Below, piece after piece: positions 22,105 to 33,458 of a stretch of 64,000 bases of DNA. This DNA is from Neurospora crassa OR74A (Eukaryota > Ascomycota > Sordariomycetes > Sordariales > Sordariaceae), in contig NC_026504.1 of NCBI RefSeq assembly GCF_000182925.2, positions 4,836,001 to 4,900,000 of the forward strand. Direction: 5' to 3'. The notes under the pieces were generated by a model. It was not told where the DNA came from. It saw only the letters and a program-made list of their open reading frames with translations, and did not search any database. The first letter of the stretch is position 1; each line of letters opens with the position of its first letter. The position numbers and the translations under genes are program-made.

Positions 22105-23205
22105 AACTTTTTGGAATTATCCCATTCGCGCAGCCAAAAAGTTTGCGCAGCTGCAGCAGCAGCAAAGAAATTTTGCTTGCTTCGTGACCAACAGAATTTC
22201 TTCCCCAGACAAGAAAGCGTCGCATTCAAGAGGGGAACGGACGAATAAACACCGGCCCTTCCTGTCCGCAAGGCATCTCGCGCAAGACGGGGCTCGGATG
22301 CAAAGAGGGTTACAGTAGTAATGGGGACAATTGGGGACACGATGGACCACTCATAGAAGGTTTCAAAGGAAAGGAAAGAGAAACTAGCGGTCTCCATACC
22401 TTCTACCAGTCGGCGCGAACCTTTTTTTTGTGCGTGGCAGTTTGGCAGACTGTCCAGTGTGCATGAAGACGGAAAACTTCGGTCCAAAGAAGAATTTACC
22501 TGATGTAGTGTATGATTGTCTCAGTGGGAAGTGTCTGATATAAACGTGAATATGCTCTTTTCAACCACCGCCACTCAGGTGGTACATAACAAACAGGCCA
22601 TGCAAACAACATGATTGATGGCCCCTTTTTCACCTTTTTTCTACTGTTTCCATTTGTGAATGGTTGGTTCGTAAATGGACAAATGATGGATGCCCATCAT
22701 GTGTATAACCGTCGTAACGTTGTCCCGTCTGTGTTAATCTGGGGTTGTCGTAACACACAACGTTCAGCATGTGCAAACAGCCAAAGACGTATCTGGTAGG
22801 GTAGCTTTGCAAGTTACAGCGGACGAACATGACGACTGCAACACAAAAAGCCATAAAATCGGGGATGGAGACGGGTGGAAGCGGTAGGCGGTTTTTGAAA
22901 ATGAACGTTTCTCTGCGCCCGTTGATGGAGGCAATTCATTCTTTCTTGTCTTCAAGGCTCACGTGTAACGAAGACAGATCTCTCTAGTTTCTCTTCAGTT
23001 GACCGTTCATGTCCCAAAAGAGCCATTACTGCGATTGGTCCTCGTCGTCAGCCACTCATGTTATTTGTTATATGCGCCCTGACAGCAGATACACAGTGTC
23101 CCATGTACCTTGACGTGCGAATCGCCAATACTATCCTCACTAGTGTTGCCGTGTCAGGTCGCATTGCATGTGCAGCTCTCGGTTGTAGCTATCCGCTCGA
23201 CAGTG

Positions 23206-23367
23206 TACACATCAGTCCTGGAAAGTTTGTTAGTCTCTTACTCGCCCCACACATTCTCACAGGGCAATAATAGGGACGTACAGCGAGCTGCTACGTCCCC
23301 CGTCTCCCCTGCTTAAACCCCCCGTCTGTAGGTACCGAGCTAACGAACTTACCAGGACTGATGTGTA
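23206..23367. mobile_element. Candidate miniature inverted-repeat element (nested palindrome)
   Basis: Terminal arms 23206-23233 and 23340-23367 are inverted copies matching at 26 of 28 positions. They begin TACACATCAGTCCTGG and end with the complement. At the exact centre, 23273-23299, lies a second hairpin (12-bp stem, GGGACGTACAGC against GCTG-C-TACGTCCC, one bulged C). The DNA between is only loosely complementary. Each end starts or finishes with TA, so a TA target duplication with 27-nt terminal repeats is possible. There is no coding capacity, so if mobile it would be non-autonomous. No second copy was noticed in this window. Confidence 0.45.
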
Positions 23368-24781
23368 GGCATGTAACTTTTGTCGAGCTTGTCTTTTACG
23401 ATGCGAGGTTCTTCTTCCACTTCGCTTCTTTCATAGATGCGAGTACACCGCCTGCGCCAGATTGTCAACTCAGCGTCAACCTGCAAGGACTACGCGCAGT
23501 CTCGTCGAAAGATGGGCAGTATTGATATTCATTCGGATGTCAATCATCCATACTGCGTTGAAACTGAAAGCCAGACAGTCAAGATAAATATCGAAACTGA
23601 AGGGTCTCAGGGTTGACCGGGCGTTCGGCAAGGTTCACGGAGACTGCTGGGGGACTCGGATCGGAACAACCTCTTGGTTGGAATGTCTCCCGAGCAGACC
23701 AGGAAGTACAGTAGCCATCATATCTGGCGCATAACAGCCCTGCGAGGAGTCTTGCTTGGAGGTATGTTACTGTACAGTGTGAAAGCCCCAAAGCAATGGC
23801 GTGTGCTCTCTTGTCAAAGGTTACGGACGGAGTGGCTGGCTTTTTGCCTTGTTACGGCCCAGGCCAGCGATGCCCAACGACGGGCAACGGTTTGCGATTT
23901 CGGTCTTGAGGTAGCGAACCGACCCCCGACAAGATGATGTTTCGGTAGCTGTAAGGCAACGTACTTGAATCCCCAATGCTTCTCCCACCTGTTCCCGCCC
24001 TGGCAGAGTCGGAAAGAGCAGATGACTTCGCCAGACTACATAATACATATGCGAGTACGGGCGCGCACAGCATAGGGCAGCTATTAATTGGCAGGTCGCA
24101 AGCCGACCGACATCGAGACTTGCTCTTGCTCACGGAACCCGGGGTGTAAGAGGGGCTTCGTGGGAATGGTATGCAAAGGAAGTTGGACAGCATACAGTTT
24201 GGTTCTCCACGCAAAACACTTTTGAAATGTCACGATAGGCAGGTGAACTTGTGGCGTTTTCGGGTAAAGTAGCCTTGATCTCCGGGTGAGCCGTTGTCCT
24301 TCACTTCACTCTCATTTCATCCTAACTTTCAGATGATCAACAACGTGCTGCCTGTACACGTGGCGATTGTTGTTCGCTTACGTGAATTTCTCTTGAAAGA
24401 TTTGTTATCCCCTTTCTCTGAAAAATAATTGCTGAATCGACAGTTGTAAGCAGGCCCAAGCAGCGACAAGACTGACGGCGTGTTTTGTGCCTTGGACATG
24501 GTCGCATCTCGCCAGGGCAGTATTCCCAACACACGCAGCGCACCCAGTATGCCCGTGCAATGAATTATGGTACAGGCCTGTGCTCCAACGACAGCCCATC
24601 ACCGGCGCTGCTGCTATCGCTGTTGCTAGACAAATGTCAATGGACGCATCTGGATGGAGCGGCGGGAGCGGTTTCTCGACCGTGGTTGGTTGGAATCACA
24701 AAAAGCTCGACTCATCAGTGGCGCGGACTTTTCTCCTCCGGATGTTCCATGCTTGCTGCCTACATGAGCGAAAGAGGCGGT

Positions 24782-27700
24782 CTAGCTGCCCAACTCGAGA
24801 GCTTCAATCAGCGATTTTACAGACCCCTTTTCAGCCTGACCCCAATCAACGCCCTTCAACTTCTGTGCTGCTGGGTCATTGAGGCTGATCGAGGTTAGTC
24901 CCCAGAGCTCATCGACCACAAAGCTCCTGATACGTGGCCATGGATGCATCATGAGGGCACCGAGTCTCTTACGAGCGTCCGTGATGCCCTCTTGTTTCCG
25001 CTGTTCATCTCTACCGTCCACAGATGCCTGTTCAGAGCCGTGGGACCGACCGAGCGCAGCGACGGCGCCGTAAACCCTGATGCAGGCCTCGATCTTGCGA
25101 ACGTTACCTGTCTTATAGCAAGCTTTCTGGGCCTGTAGGCATAGACTCTTATAATTGATCTGGTCACATGTTTGAAAGATGCCCACATGGAGCAGGAAAG
25201 CAGTGATCTCCAATGTCGGGACTAGCACGCGGTCCTGGCCTTGCCTGCTCTTAAGATTGCGAAGGAGTGCAGTGCACACAGCGTCTGTCTTCTCCTTCGA
25301 CTGTTGGCAAAAGTCGCATAGGGCAGCTCTAGTTGCAATGACAAGCTCTTCGTTTCCGGTGTCGGCGGATGAGACAAGTCCGGCCAGGAGCTCCTCCATC
25401 CAAACATCTGGGTCAGCTTTAAGAGTGTCTGATATACTGGGCTGTAAGGTGTCTTCGAATAACAGATTAAGCAAGAAGCCGAAGTAGGCTCTGGAAGAGA
25501 AAGTTGATTCGCGAACCCTAGCAGAGCAACTGGAACCTGTCAGCATCTTTGTTGACAACAACGTCAGGCAATCGGACTGGACTCACTTCGCTTTAAGAGC
25601 TAGAGCTAGAGCAGTCTGCGCTTCAGCTCTTACTTTGTCCAACTTCTCGGCTGCAAGACGCAGAATGCGCAAGAACAACGCTGAAACAACCCGGACAGCC
25701 TCGTTTGTGGGAAGTCGATCGAGTCTCTCCCAGAGGAACTTTGTTGCTTTGATAGCCTGCAAGCGGACTAGAGACCCGACGTCACCCCGTGCGTTGGTGG
25801 TGTAGTCATCCAAGCCAGCGGCGATCAGCTCGAGAAATGTGTCAACATTTTCTCGCAATATATCACTCTGAGTTAGACTAGAAAGTATAGAAACTCGGGT
25901 TTCAATGTCATTATCACTCTTCCAACGCTCGACAAAGGCGCTGCACATCAAGCTTCTGTCCTGCTCAGCGACCTTCAGAGTCGCAAGTACGGAGTAGGAC
26001 ATGGCGAGCGCAGCGAAATATCCCGAGGCGGTAGTTGCTCGGCCAGATGGACGATAACGAACAGCATCAGCCCATTCGCGTACGACGCTCTCACGGTCAG
26101 TATCTTCACAGAATATGAGCAGGACTAGCGCAGCTTCAGAAGCTACATATATGATTTCCTGCTCGGGACGGACAAGCCATTTTTCCAGGTTAGCTTTGGC
26201 AAGTCCTGCAATACTTCTGACCTGTTCAGGTCTAGGTGTCATCTTCGCAATCAGGCTGGAAATCTCAGTGCCACTTTTTGCAAAGAGGGCTCGTCCAGGC
26301 AGCAATATCTTTTCGGGCGACCTTAGCGTAGCACCATTACTAGTCAGTACAGATGACTGCAAGACCGGGAAGGAGGATATGATCAAAGAACTCGCTCCCT
26401 CGGCGATCAATTCCGGTTTACGGTATGTTGTGATGTTGGCATCTGTCAAGATTTCTGTTAACCCCGCAAGAGAATTGGAAATGAAGTTCGGGATAGAGTC
26501 GTGGGAAGTGGTGCTTCCTGCGTCTTGAGACGCGCTTGCAGTATTCGGGAATGTGTCGAGCAAGGACGCAAAGCTCATAAGTAGCCCGTGTCTTTCCTCC
26601 ACTTGCCGTACTTGCAGTGACTTGATCCGGTCAAGGACCATGGTCATGAAGTGCGTGAGCCTTGCAGCCGGATCAGGGACGCCCACGGCAAGCTCTGAAG
26701 CAATGGTACCAAAGGACGCTCCTGCTGCTCTTCTTGCCATGACGTCGAAATCGCCGATGCCCCTCCAGCCGAGGAGAGCGTGCAAAATGGCCTCACCATA
26801 CTGACTCGATAATTTGGTGACATTCAGGGCGACCTCCTGGAGAGCTCTGGATCTCCGAGCTACAGCGTGGTAGTCAACTGTTTGAACCACCCAAATTCCC
26901 TTCTCAACCGTATCAGGATGACGGCCAATCAGTTCCTGCAAGGCGGCAGAAGAACCACGTCTGATGTTTCCTGATGGATCCAGGCATGCAGCCACCACGA
27001 GTTCCGTAGCCAGAATTTGGAGCATAGAGGCCTGTTGGTTGTAGAATCTGGCTGATATCGTAGAGCTGGTGGGGACTGCAAGCAGTTCCTTTGTACTATA
27101 CCTACGTGCGAGTGCCCATATGCCGAAGCACGCCGCATCTCGAACATTGGTGCCGATAGATCCGCCAGAAGTTCCTCGCCTTTCGAACGAAAGCCCAGTC
27201 AAAAGGGCATTGATGATGCCATTGAGATTTTCTGCCGGGGGTGAACGTCTGTATAGAAGGTGGGATAGAGTGAGCATCAGCCCATGCCACTCGAGAGGAT
27301 CAACGGCGCCAATGTCCATGACTGGCGGTGCGTTTGTATCCTTGGGGTCCTTGACCCATAGAACATTTTTGTTCAACGAGTCAATCACGGCCTCGACAAC
27401 TTCTGAGGCCATGTCAGGATCAAGCTTCAAGGTGATGACACTAAGAGCTTTGCTAGCAGCGAACCGGACTGGCGTATCATTGTCTGCAAGATTTTCGAGC
27501 AAGAAACCAATGGTGGTTTCAATAATCTCCATGCTCGACATATCTTGCCTGGACATGCGCAAGATGGAAACCGCGAGTGACCGAATCACTTTGATCATTG
27601 TCTTGCGAGCCAGTGCCGATGACATGACTGAACCGGCAGCATTTTGATCAGTGGCAGCCCCATGGACCTCTTGAAACAAAGTCAGCAGATATTTGTCCAT

Positions 27701-28672
27701 GTCGGAGGTATCGATTGACGAGATAAGAACGCCGGACAGGAAGGAGAGAACGCCGATGTAGTGGTAAGGTGTTCTCTCAAGTCCCTCTTGAGGGCGAAGA
27801 GCGGAGAGAGCCCAGGCTACCAAGGCATCCATTACGCCAAATTGTTGCATATCTCTGCGCATGGAAACACGGACCAAGAGTGCTTTTGCGGCATCGCGCT
27901 CCTTGCCCGGGGAGGCAAGATACTTGATGGCCAGAGGCAGAATGCGAGTAGTTATACCGGGAAGACCTCGAGGCCACTGAAAACCGGGAATAGGCACGAG
28001 ATCATCCTGCTCGATATCGGTTGATGAGATGGTGGCCAAATCAAAGGGGGCAAGCATAAGGTGCGAAAGCCACAACAGAACAATATACCTCTCCTCCCAA
28101 GTCCACTGCGGACCGCTACCAGCGGCGGCGGTGCTGGCATCAGTCGAGGAGGGCTGTGCGTCTTGGTGTCTTTCTGACTCCTCAAGGGCGGAGAGTACAA
28201 GCTCGAGGTACTTTGTCTCGTTGTTGAGAAAGCGGACAATGACCTTTTCACCACGAATCTTGCAGAAAGTGTACAAGATCTTGCAAATGGCCCTCGGCAA
28301 CGGAGTCAACAGATCCGATCGGGTTGAAAGCAGTTTGTTCCGGTAGCGAGATTGCTGATACTCGAGGAAGTTCTCGGCAAGGATGGGAAGCCATTTCGGC
28401 AGCCAGGGATCCAGAAGCTGTGGGAGTTCTTGGAAAGGATCAAGGAGCTGTGGGTCTCATTAGTCCTAGCTGCCATCGTATACGACTGTGAAGACACTGA
28501 CTCCGGAAATGATGCGCTCTAGCTCACGAGAACGCACTCGGGATCTGACTACAGTGCCACCGGAGCCATTCTGCTTCCTGAGGAAGGGGACTAGGGAGGT
28601 GTCGAAATCGGCGATGAGGTCATTGGATATTTTTTGTAGCTTGATGTCCAAGTCGTCTTCTGGCGCGTCCAT
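24782..28672 (-). CDS. TBCD: Tubulin-folding cofactor D (TBCD/Cin1/Alp1)
   Basis: This chaperone captures beta-tubulin and, with cofactors C and E, assembles the alpha/beta-tubulin dimer in the cytosol. The three-exon model is 28672-28502, 28447-25587 and 25529-24782, totalling 1259 residues, close to the family's usual 1100-1250. Intron 1 (28448-28501) has GTCAGT, a GACTAAT branch and ACAG. Intron 2 (25530-25586) has GTGAGT, GCTGAC and CCAG. Exon 1 encodes an acidic start (MDAPEDDLDIKLQK). Exon 2 carries the typical N-terminal block: LDPFQELPQLLDPWLPKWLP, the arm-repeat region with LPRAICKILYTFCKIRGEKVIVRF, and WEERYIVLLWLSHLMLAPFDL. HEAT/arm repeats continue to the C-terminal cofactor D domain (about 880-1080, including RHGLLMSFASLLDTFP earlier). 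Exon 3 finishes the helical C-terminus. No missing segments are apparent. Confidence 0.93.
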
Positions 28673-29509
28673 GATGATGACACAGTCTACTATACCCGAC
28701 CCTCGAAGTTTGTAGGATTGAGTGAAGGACAGTCGGTGATGGTTTCAAGTAAGATGGTTGGTTGATGCCGGCTTCACTTTGAAGTGCGGTGCCTGCCGTG
28801 AGACTGGGAGGGGAGACTGCCAAGAAAGACAGCTCATTGGCGCTGCCCGTGGTTAGCCTTTCTGAGTGCCGATGTACCCCGCTTCTACAATCACTGCAAC
28901 ATTCCACTGCTCACTCTCGACGGGACAACATCGAGAGAAGGAGCGGCCAGCGACTACAATCAAATCAAGAAGGCAGCATCGTGGACACGCGCTTCGTTCA
29001 TGTCAATCATCGAAATCTCTGCACCTGCCTCAACTGCTCAGATGAACGATTGGAGGCCGACCAAGGTTTTCTCGCTACCAGGTACCTTAGGCAGCAGTAC
29101 GCTTCACGGCACTTGGCAGTTGTTCTTGCTGTGTTCGTCAATCGCAGCGGATCACAACTGATGAACAACAACAACAAACAGCTCACGACCTTCTCACCAC
29201 AGCCGAGCATTCAGACGCAGGTCACATTGGTCACAGCATGAATCGGCCGCGATAGTGTCGATACTGTTTGGTCTTTATTCAAGTACACCATGGGATGGTC
29301 CAATCTACCCTCATGTTCGACCCATATTCCAAGGTACCAAACAGACCAAACACCATTAGAACTACTGATTACCACAAGGAAGCCGCCCGTATTCCATTCC
29401 CCTTGGTATTACATTACACCACGCTCATATCGTACAGCCATCGAACCCCAAACGCCTTCGTAGAAACCGCGCCCATACGAAAATACAAAAACAAACAATA
29501 AGAGGATCA
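28673..29509. other. Intergenic region
   Basis: This is the 5' flank of the cofactor D gene and the 3' flank of the GH76 gene. A plus-strand open frame of 150 codons (28789-29241) is visible but lacks family resemblance and a convincing start, so I do not call it. Confidence 0.55.
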
Positions 29510-30772
29510 CTACTTTTTGATCGCCGTCAACGCGCCCACCAGCACATCCATGGCCGAGCTGTGTGTTGCTGCCGTCGGCCCCTTGCCTGCCTCGGGTGGC
29601 CCTGCCCAGCTGATGCCCATCTGGTTCTTGGAGTTGCGGTTGTGGGCCCAGATCGAGTCGGCGTTCTTGAGGATGGCGTCCCGGAAGTTGTCGTGCGGCG
29701 CTACGTTGTGGAGGTAGGCCAGATTGCGCACAAAGACGCCCTTGAACTGACTCCCGTCATCGCCACAGTGGGGTTCGCACCGGTCGATTTCGCGGATGAT
29801 GCCGTTTTCGTCCTGAAGCGCCTTGAGTGCTGCATTCGCGATGGTGACGGCTTCGGCCAGATAAGACTGGTCGCCCGTCGCCTTGGACAACTCCACCAGG
29901 CCGCCCAAGATGACGCCCTGGTTGTACGACCACGTCGGCATTTTGTTGTTGACGCAGCCCTGGTCCGTCCTCTTCAGCCCGTCGTTGATGAGGCCCTTGT
30001 CGTTGATCAAGCCGCTCTGCTTGAACCAGTTCCACGCCTCAACCGTCTGGCTTATGTACCAGTCTTTCCTCGGCGACTCCCGGTTGGCGAGACTGGCGCC
30101 TAGGGCGATGTATAGTTCGTTTGCAATGGCGTTCTTGTATTTCCTGTCCTTGCTCCACCATATGCCTCCTCCGCATGTCGGGTCGAGGCCATTTACCACC
30201 ATATCATCATAAATGGTTTGCGCAGCCGTGAGCATAAAGAGATCGCCTGTTGCGTCCCATCCCCGGACCAGAGCCAGTCCCCACCAACCCTCGTCGTCGA
30301 AAAAGTTGTTGAGGAATTTAGGAAAGCCCTGCGATCTTCGTTTTCCTGCTAGTTCGTCCCCTATCGTTTCGTATTCTTCCTCTATCGTTTCGTACTTGTA
30401 CATCGCGATAAACTTTCCGTTCGCCCCGAGCAGCTTGTCCGCCGTCGCGCTTGTCCTCTGCGCATTGTAGAAGGTGGTTTGGAAGATTTCCTTTATTTTG
30501 ATGGCTTCGTCGATGGCGGGGTCTGCCAAAGCCAAGTCGCCCATAACCGTGAGGCAGTTGGCGCCGTTCCACCAGCCAGTTGTGTTCCAGAGACCCGACG
30601 GTAGGTCATACCACTCTTGGAGCGCCATGGCAGCATCTTGCGCCTTTTGGGCATAAGTGCTGTTGTCCACTTGGGGATAGGTGCTGTTGTCGTTCACCGC
30701 ATGTCGATGAGGATGGGTGGATGCGAAAAAGAGAGTCCGGGCCGCGAGAGGACCCCACTGAATGGCTACCAT
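29510..30772 (-). CDS. Glycoside hydrolase family 76 alpha-1,6-mannanase-like enzyme
   Basis: This is a 420-residue, single-exon protein. GH76 enzymes are (alpha/alpha)6 barrels that cut or transfer alpha-1,6-mannan chains; in fungi they act at the cell wall. The family signature is clear: NTTGWWNGANCLTVMGDLA near the N-terminus, and NFFDDEGWWGLALVRGWDATGD, whose adjacent Asp pair supplies the catalytic acid/base and nucleophile. The repeated (G)GIWWS, KNAIANELYIALGA and WSYNQGVILGGLVEL helices follow, as in the barrel. The N-terminus (MVAIQWGPLAARTLFFAST) is only weakly hydrophobic, so a signal peptide is doubtful; a missed upstream exon is possible. Two N-glycosylation sequons (NDNST, DNSTY) lie just after it, which would fit secretion. 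The C-terminus has no GPI-anchor signal, unlike the Dfg5/Dcw1 group. Confidence 0.9.
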   Translation of the reverse strand: MVAIQWGPLAARTLFFASTHPHRHAVNDNSTYPQVDNSTYAQKAQDAAMALQEWYDLPSGLWNTTGWWNGANCLTVMGDLALADPAIDEAIKIKEIFQTTFYNAQRTSATADKLLGANGKFIAMYKYETIEEEYETIGDELAGKRRSQGFPKFLNNFFDDEGWWGLALVRGWDATGDLFMLTAAQTIYDDMVVNGLDPTCGGGIWWSKDRKYKNAIANELYIALGASLANRESPRKDWYISQTVEAWNWFKQSGLINDKGLINDGLKRTDQGCVNNKMPTWSYNQGVILGGLVELSKATGDQSYLAEAVTIANAALKALQDENGIIREIDRCEPHCGDDGSQFKGVFVRNLAYLHNVAPHDNFRDAILKNADSIWAHNRNSKNQMGISWAGPPEAGKGPTAATHSSAMDVLVGALTAIKK

Positions 30773-32939
30773 TTTGATCAGAAAAAGAGAGAATGGACGG
30801 ACAGAGGTGATCGACGAGAAGCAAGTGTCCTAGAGGACGAGTTCGGTATGGGGGACCGGGGAGCAGTCGATGGCCTATATACCCGACATGGTCACCACTG
30901 GAGCCATATATGTCGGGACTGGCGAGTGATGCATTGGACATCAGTAAAATGCGCGTGGATTCCAACCATGTCGTGTGCCGTGTGCCGTTCCCCCCATGTG
31001 TTGCTTTCTTTAACGCCAGGGGCCTTACAAGGCTGTCCGACCTCGACTAAGAATTCGAGACCGAGCCCGTCATCCTATGTAATATGCCAGCCGCGCTAGG
31101 GCAGAAGCGAATCACTGCCACCCTCCGCCTGATCCATGGTCATGGACAAAGCTGGGCAGTCAGTCCAACGATGGCAGAGCAGCAGCCCACAAAAAGTCAA
31201 GGGCTCACAATTGCAATACTCGGCGATGCTATGCCTGTCAGGAGGCGCAAAGCATCCAAAGATTCATATTATCAATGACGTAGCTGCGCGCGCAGCAGCT
31301 CGTTGGGTGGTCAGGGGTTAAGGCTACCATTAACACTTGAGGTCAAGAGTCCACGGTCATAGACTGCCAAGTGTTTCATAACAAGATTGGCTTCATGCCT
31401 GAATGACCCAAATCCCAAATAGGGTTGGCACCTGGATTAAGCGACAAAGGAAGTGAAGAAATTTGAGCTACCCCTAGCTTCTTCGGCTCGCGCTTATTAC
31501 ACCGTTGCAGTCGGGGCGGCTCTGCTACGCCTATAAGGCCTGAATGATGCCGAATACAACGCCCTCTAAATTGGCGTTGCAGCGCCCAGAAAGGGGCCTA
31601 ATCGCTTATTTAGGGCGAATACAGAGCTCTAAGCTCCGTCTCTTTGGGTCGCTTCCCTCTCTCTACCTCTTCTTCACTTGTTGTCGAGGTGCGAAAGCGG
31701 CGTCTTTGGTCCAACGTGAAGCGTCCCGATTCGGCAGCCCGGTTCATATCCAATGCTCTCTTTTCTGGTCAGAACGCAGAGTGAAACAACAAGCTCGCCA
31801 CGAGAGCGCCCTGTCTGCTGTGTCTCACGGGGGTATTCTTGGAATACCTACTGTCCCACTACAATGTCATTGTGCATGTTCTCGATTTTTTTGAAAAGTA
31901 TCATCGGACGTCCCAAGTTCAGGGCTCCTCGCAACATAGGATCATGCGGTGCTGTTCATACGGTCACGAATATTGAGTGATGGAGCCTGTTCATACGGCG
32001 CACTAGACTAGGTAACCTACGGCGTCAAATCCATCCTCCGGCAAAGCGATGATAGCCGCTGAAGCAATCCCAGCGAAATCACACAATCACGAAAGCGTAG
32101 TCTGCTCGGCGGGTGTTCGGACAACCCGGGAACCGGTGATTGGCCCTAGATGATGAGTGTCGGCTCCAGCATGGACGTATAAATGGAGAGTGTCTCATTG
32201 CTTCTTTACACATGACAAAACCCCCGAGCAGAGTACATACGGAAAGTGATACAGAGCGATGCTGTCGTGATGCGGCGATCATCATGTCTGGGCATCCCTT
32301 CTTCCTCATCGTCGTATGGCTGTTTTTGGCGGTCATAAGGCCTGAATTCCTAAAGGGGTTTCGTCTGCCCTCAGATGCAGTGTACCTCGCTCGCTTCGGG
32401 GGCTCCAAAAAAGGTCATCCGTACAGGGCACAGGACGAGTCCCGATCCCCAGACCACAACACCGTTTTCCACGACATCTCATTGCCGAATTGTGGTTAAT
32501 TGAGAAAGACGGCAGTGGCTTGATTTTCAGGGTGATGACGACATTGGGGTTCAGGTACGGGGCATTGGTCGGTGTATAGCGAACTTGGTCTTTCGGTTTT
32601 TAACTCCGATGAGTGGTTGGTTGGTTGGTTGTTGTTGTTGTTGGTGTCACGTGAAAAATAAGCTAGCCATGGGCCCATGGCCATCATCACCATTCAATGG
32701 TGCCATGGCCTGCACCTGAGCCCCTTTACCCCAACTCTTAGACCTCCAAACTTTGCACAGTGTGACCTATACTCTTCTCAACTTGATACATTCAACATCA
32801 CCACCATCATTTTGATTCTTGTCGTTCTTATTCAGCCTGTTCACAGTGGTTCCTGAACCCAACCGGACTTCCGGGACAAACCCCTATGATGCACAGGAGA
32901 TCAAGTATCCACTCCGTTCACATATACTGATATGCAGTC

Positions 32940-33458
32940 ATGATCCCTTTCCTGATAATCGTTCTGTTGATCTGTACCTCTATCAACAGAGCTGGAAATA
33001 TTGACCCTGAGTTCTCCCTTTGGCATTCTGGGATGGTCCGACCAAGTTCGAATTGCGAGTCCAATAACCGTTGGCTTTCCATGCTGCTTGTTCGGTGGTC
33101 TTTTCATCCAGATCGTCATCTCACGCCCGTTCCCACCAAGGAAAGCTGGGTCAGATGGACCGGATTCAGTCACGATCCTTTCTTCCACCCGACTTTTACC
33201 TCCTTTACCAAAAGCGCAAGCCATCTCAAAATCATGGAGCTTTCACATCTTGTCAGGGACAGGCTGGAACCAAACCTCGGCAACCCTGATGTGGTGTTTC
33301 CGAAGCATGCCACACGATGGAATCAATTTCTAGGTAGCCAGGCCACGTCCATTTCCAATCCCAGAAAGGGGATCACCAAACCGACAAAACAGGTCATCGA
33401 TTCACGGACCCCTTCGTTTGATCCGTCTACGACTCTTGAGGGACCTTCTCTCTCGTAG
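32940..33458 (+). CDS. Doubtful small secreted-type ORF
   Basis: This is an ATG-started frame of 172 codons. The first 15 residues (MIPFLIIVLLICTSI) would make a short signal peptide or membrane anchor. The rest is Ser/Thr/Pro- and Trp-containing with no motif I know. Codons ending in A are scarce (about 25 of 172), mildly like real Neurospora genes. Open frames also exist on the other strand here, so the call is tentative and may be chance. Confidence 0.22.
   Translation: MIPFLIIVLLICTSINRAGNIDPEFSLWHSGMVRPSSNCESNNRWLSMLLVRWSFHPDRHLTPVPTKESWVRWTGFSHDPFFHPTFTSFTKSASHLKIMELSHLVRDRLEPNLGNPDVVFPKHATRWNQFLGSQATSISNPRKGITKPTKQVIDSRTPSFDPSTTLEGPSLS

Larger units (their letters stand above)
19009..24781. 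other. Intergenic region without recognisable genes
   Basis: This 5.8-kb stretch holds simple repeats: a GACC-rich run near 19884-19924, TGTA repeats, A21 at 21019-21039 and G17 at 22088-22104. It also has several CTACCTAGGTAG-type motifs and a palindromic element at 23206-23367. Open frames are short, overlap in both directions and show no family resemblance. Confidence 0.6.

Noticed and set aside
28789-29241. 150-codon plus-strand frame
   Set aside because: It lies in the upstream DNA of cofactor D, with unremarkable composition and no motif.
31420-31640. Segment with repeated TAGGCCT/GGCCTAA-like words suggesting a repeat relic
   Set aside because: Only short fragments match each other, and no arms, long repeat or second copy could be shown.
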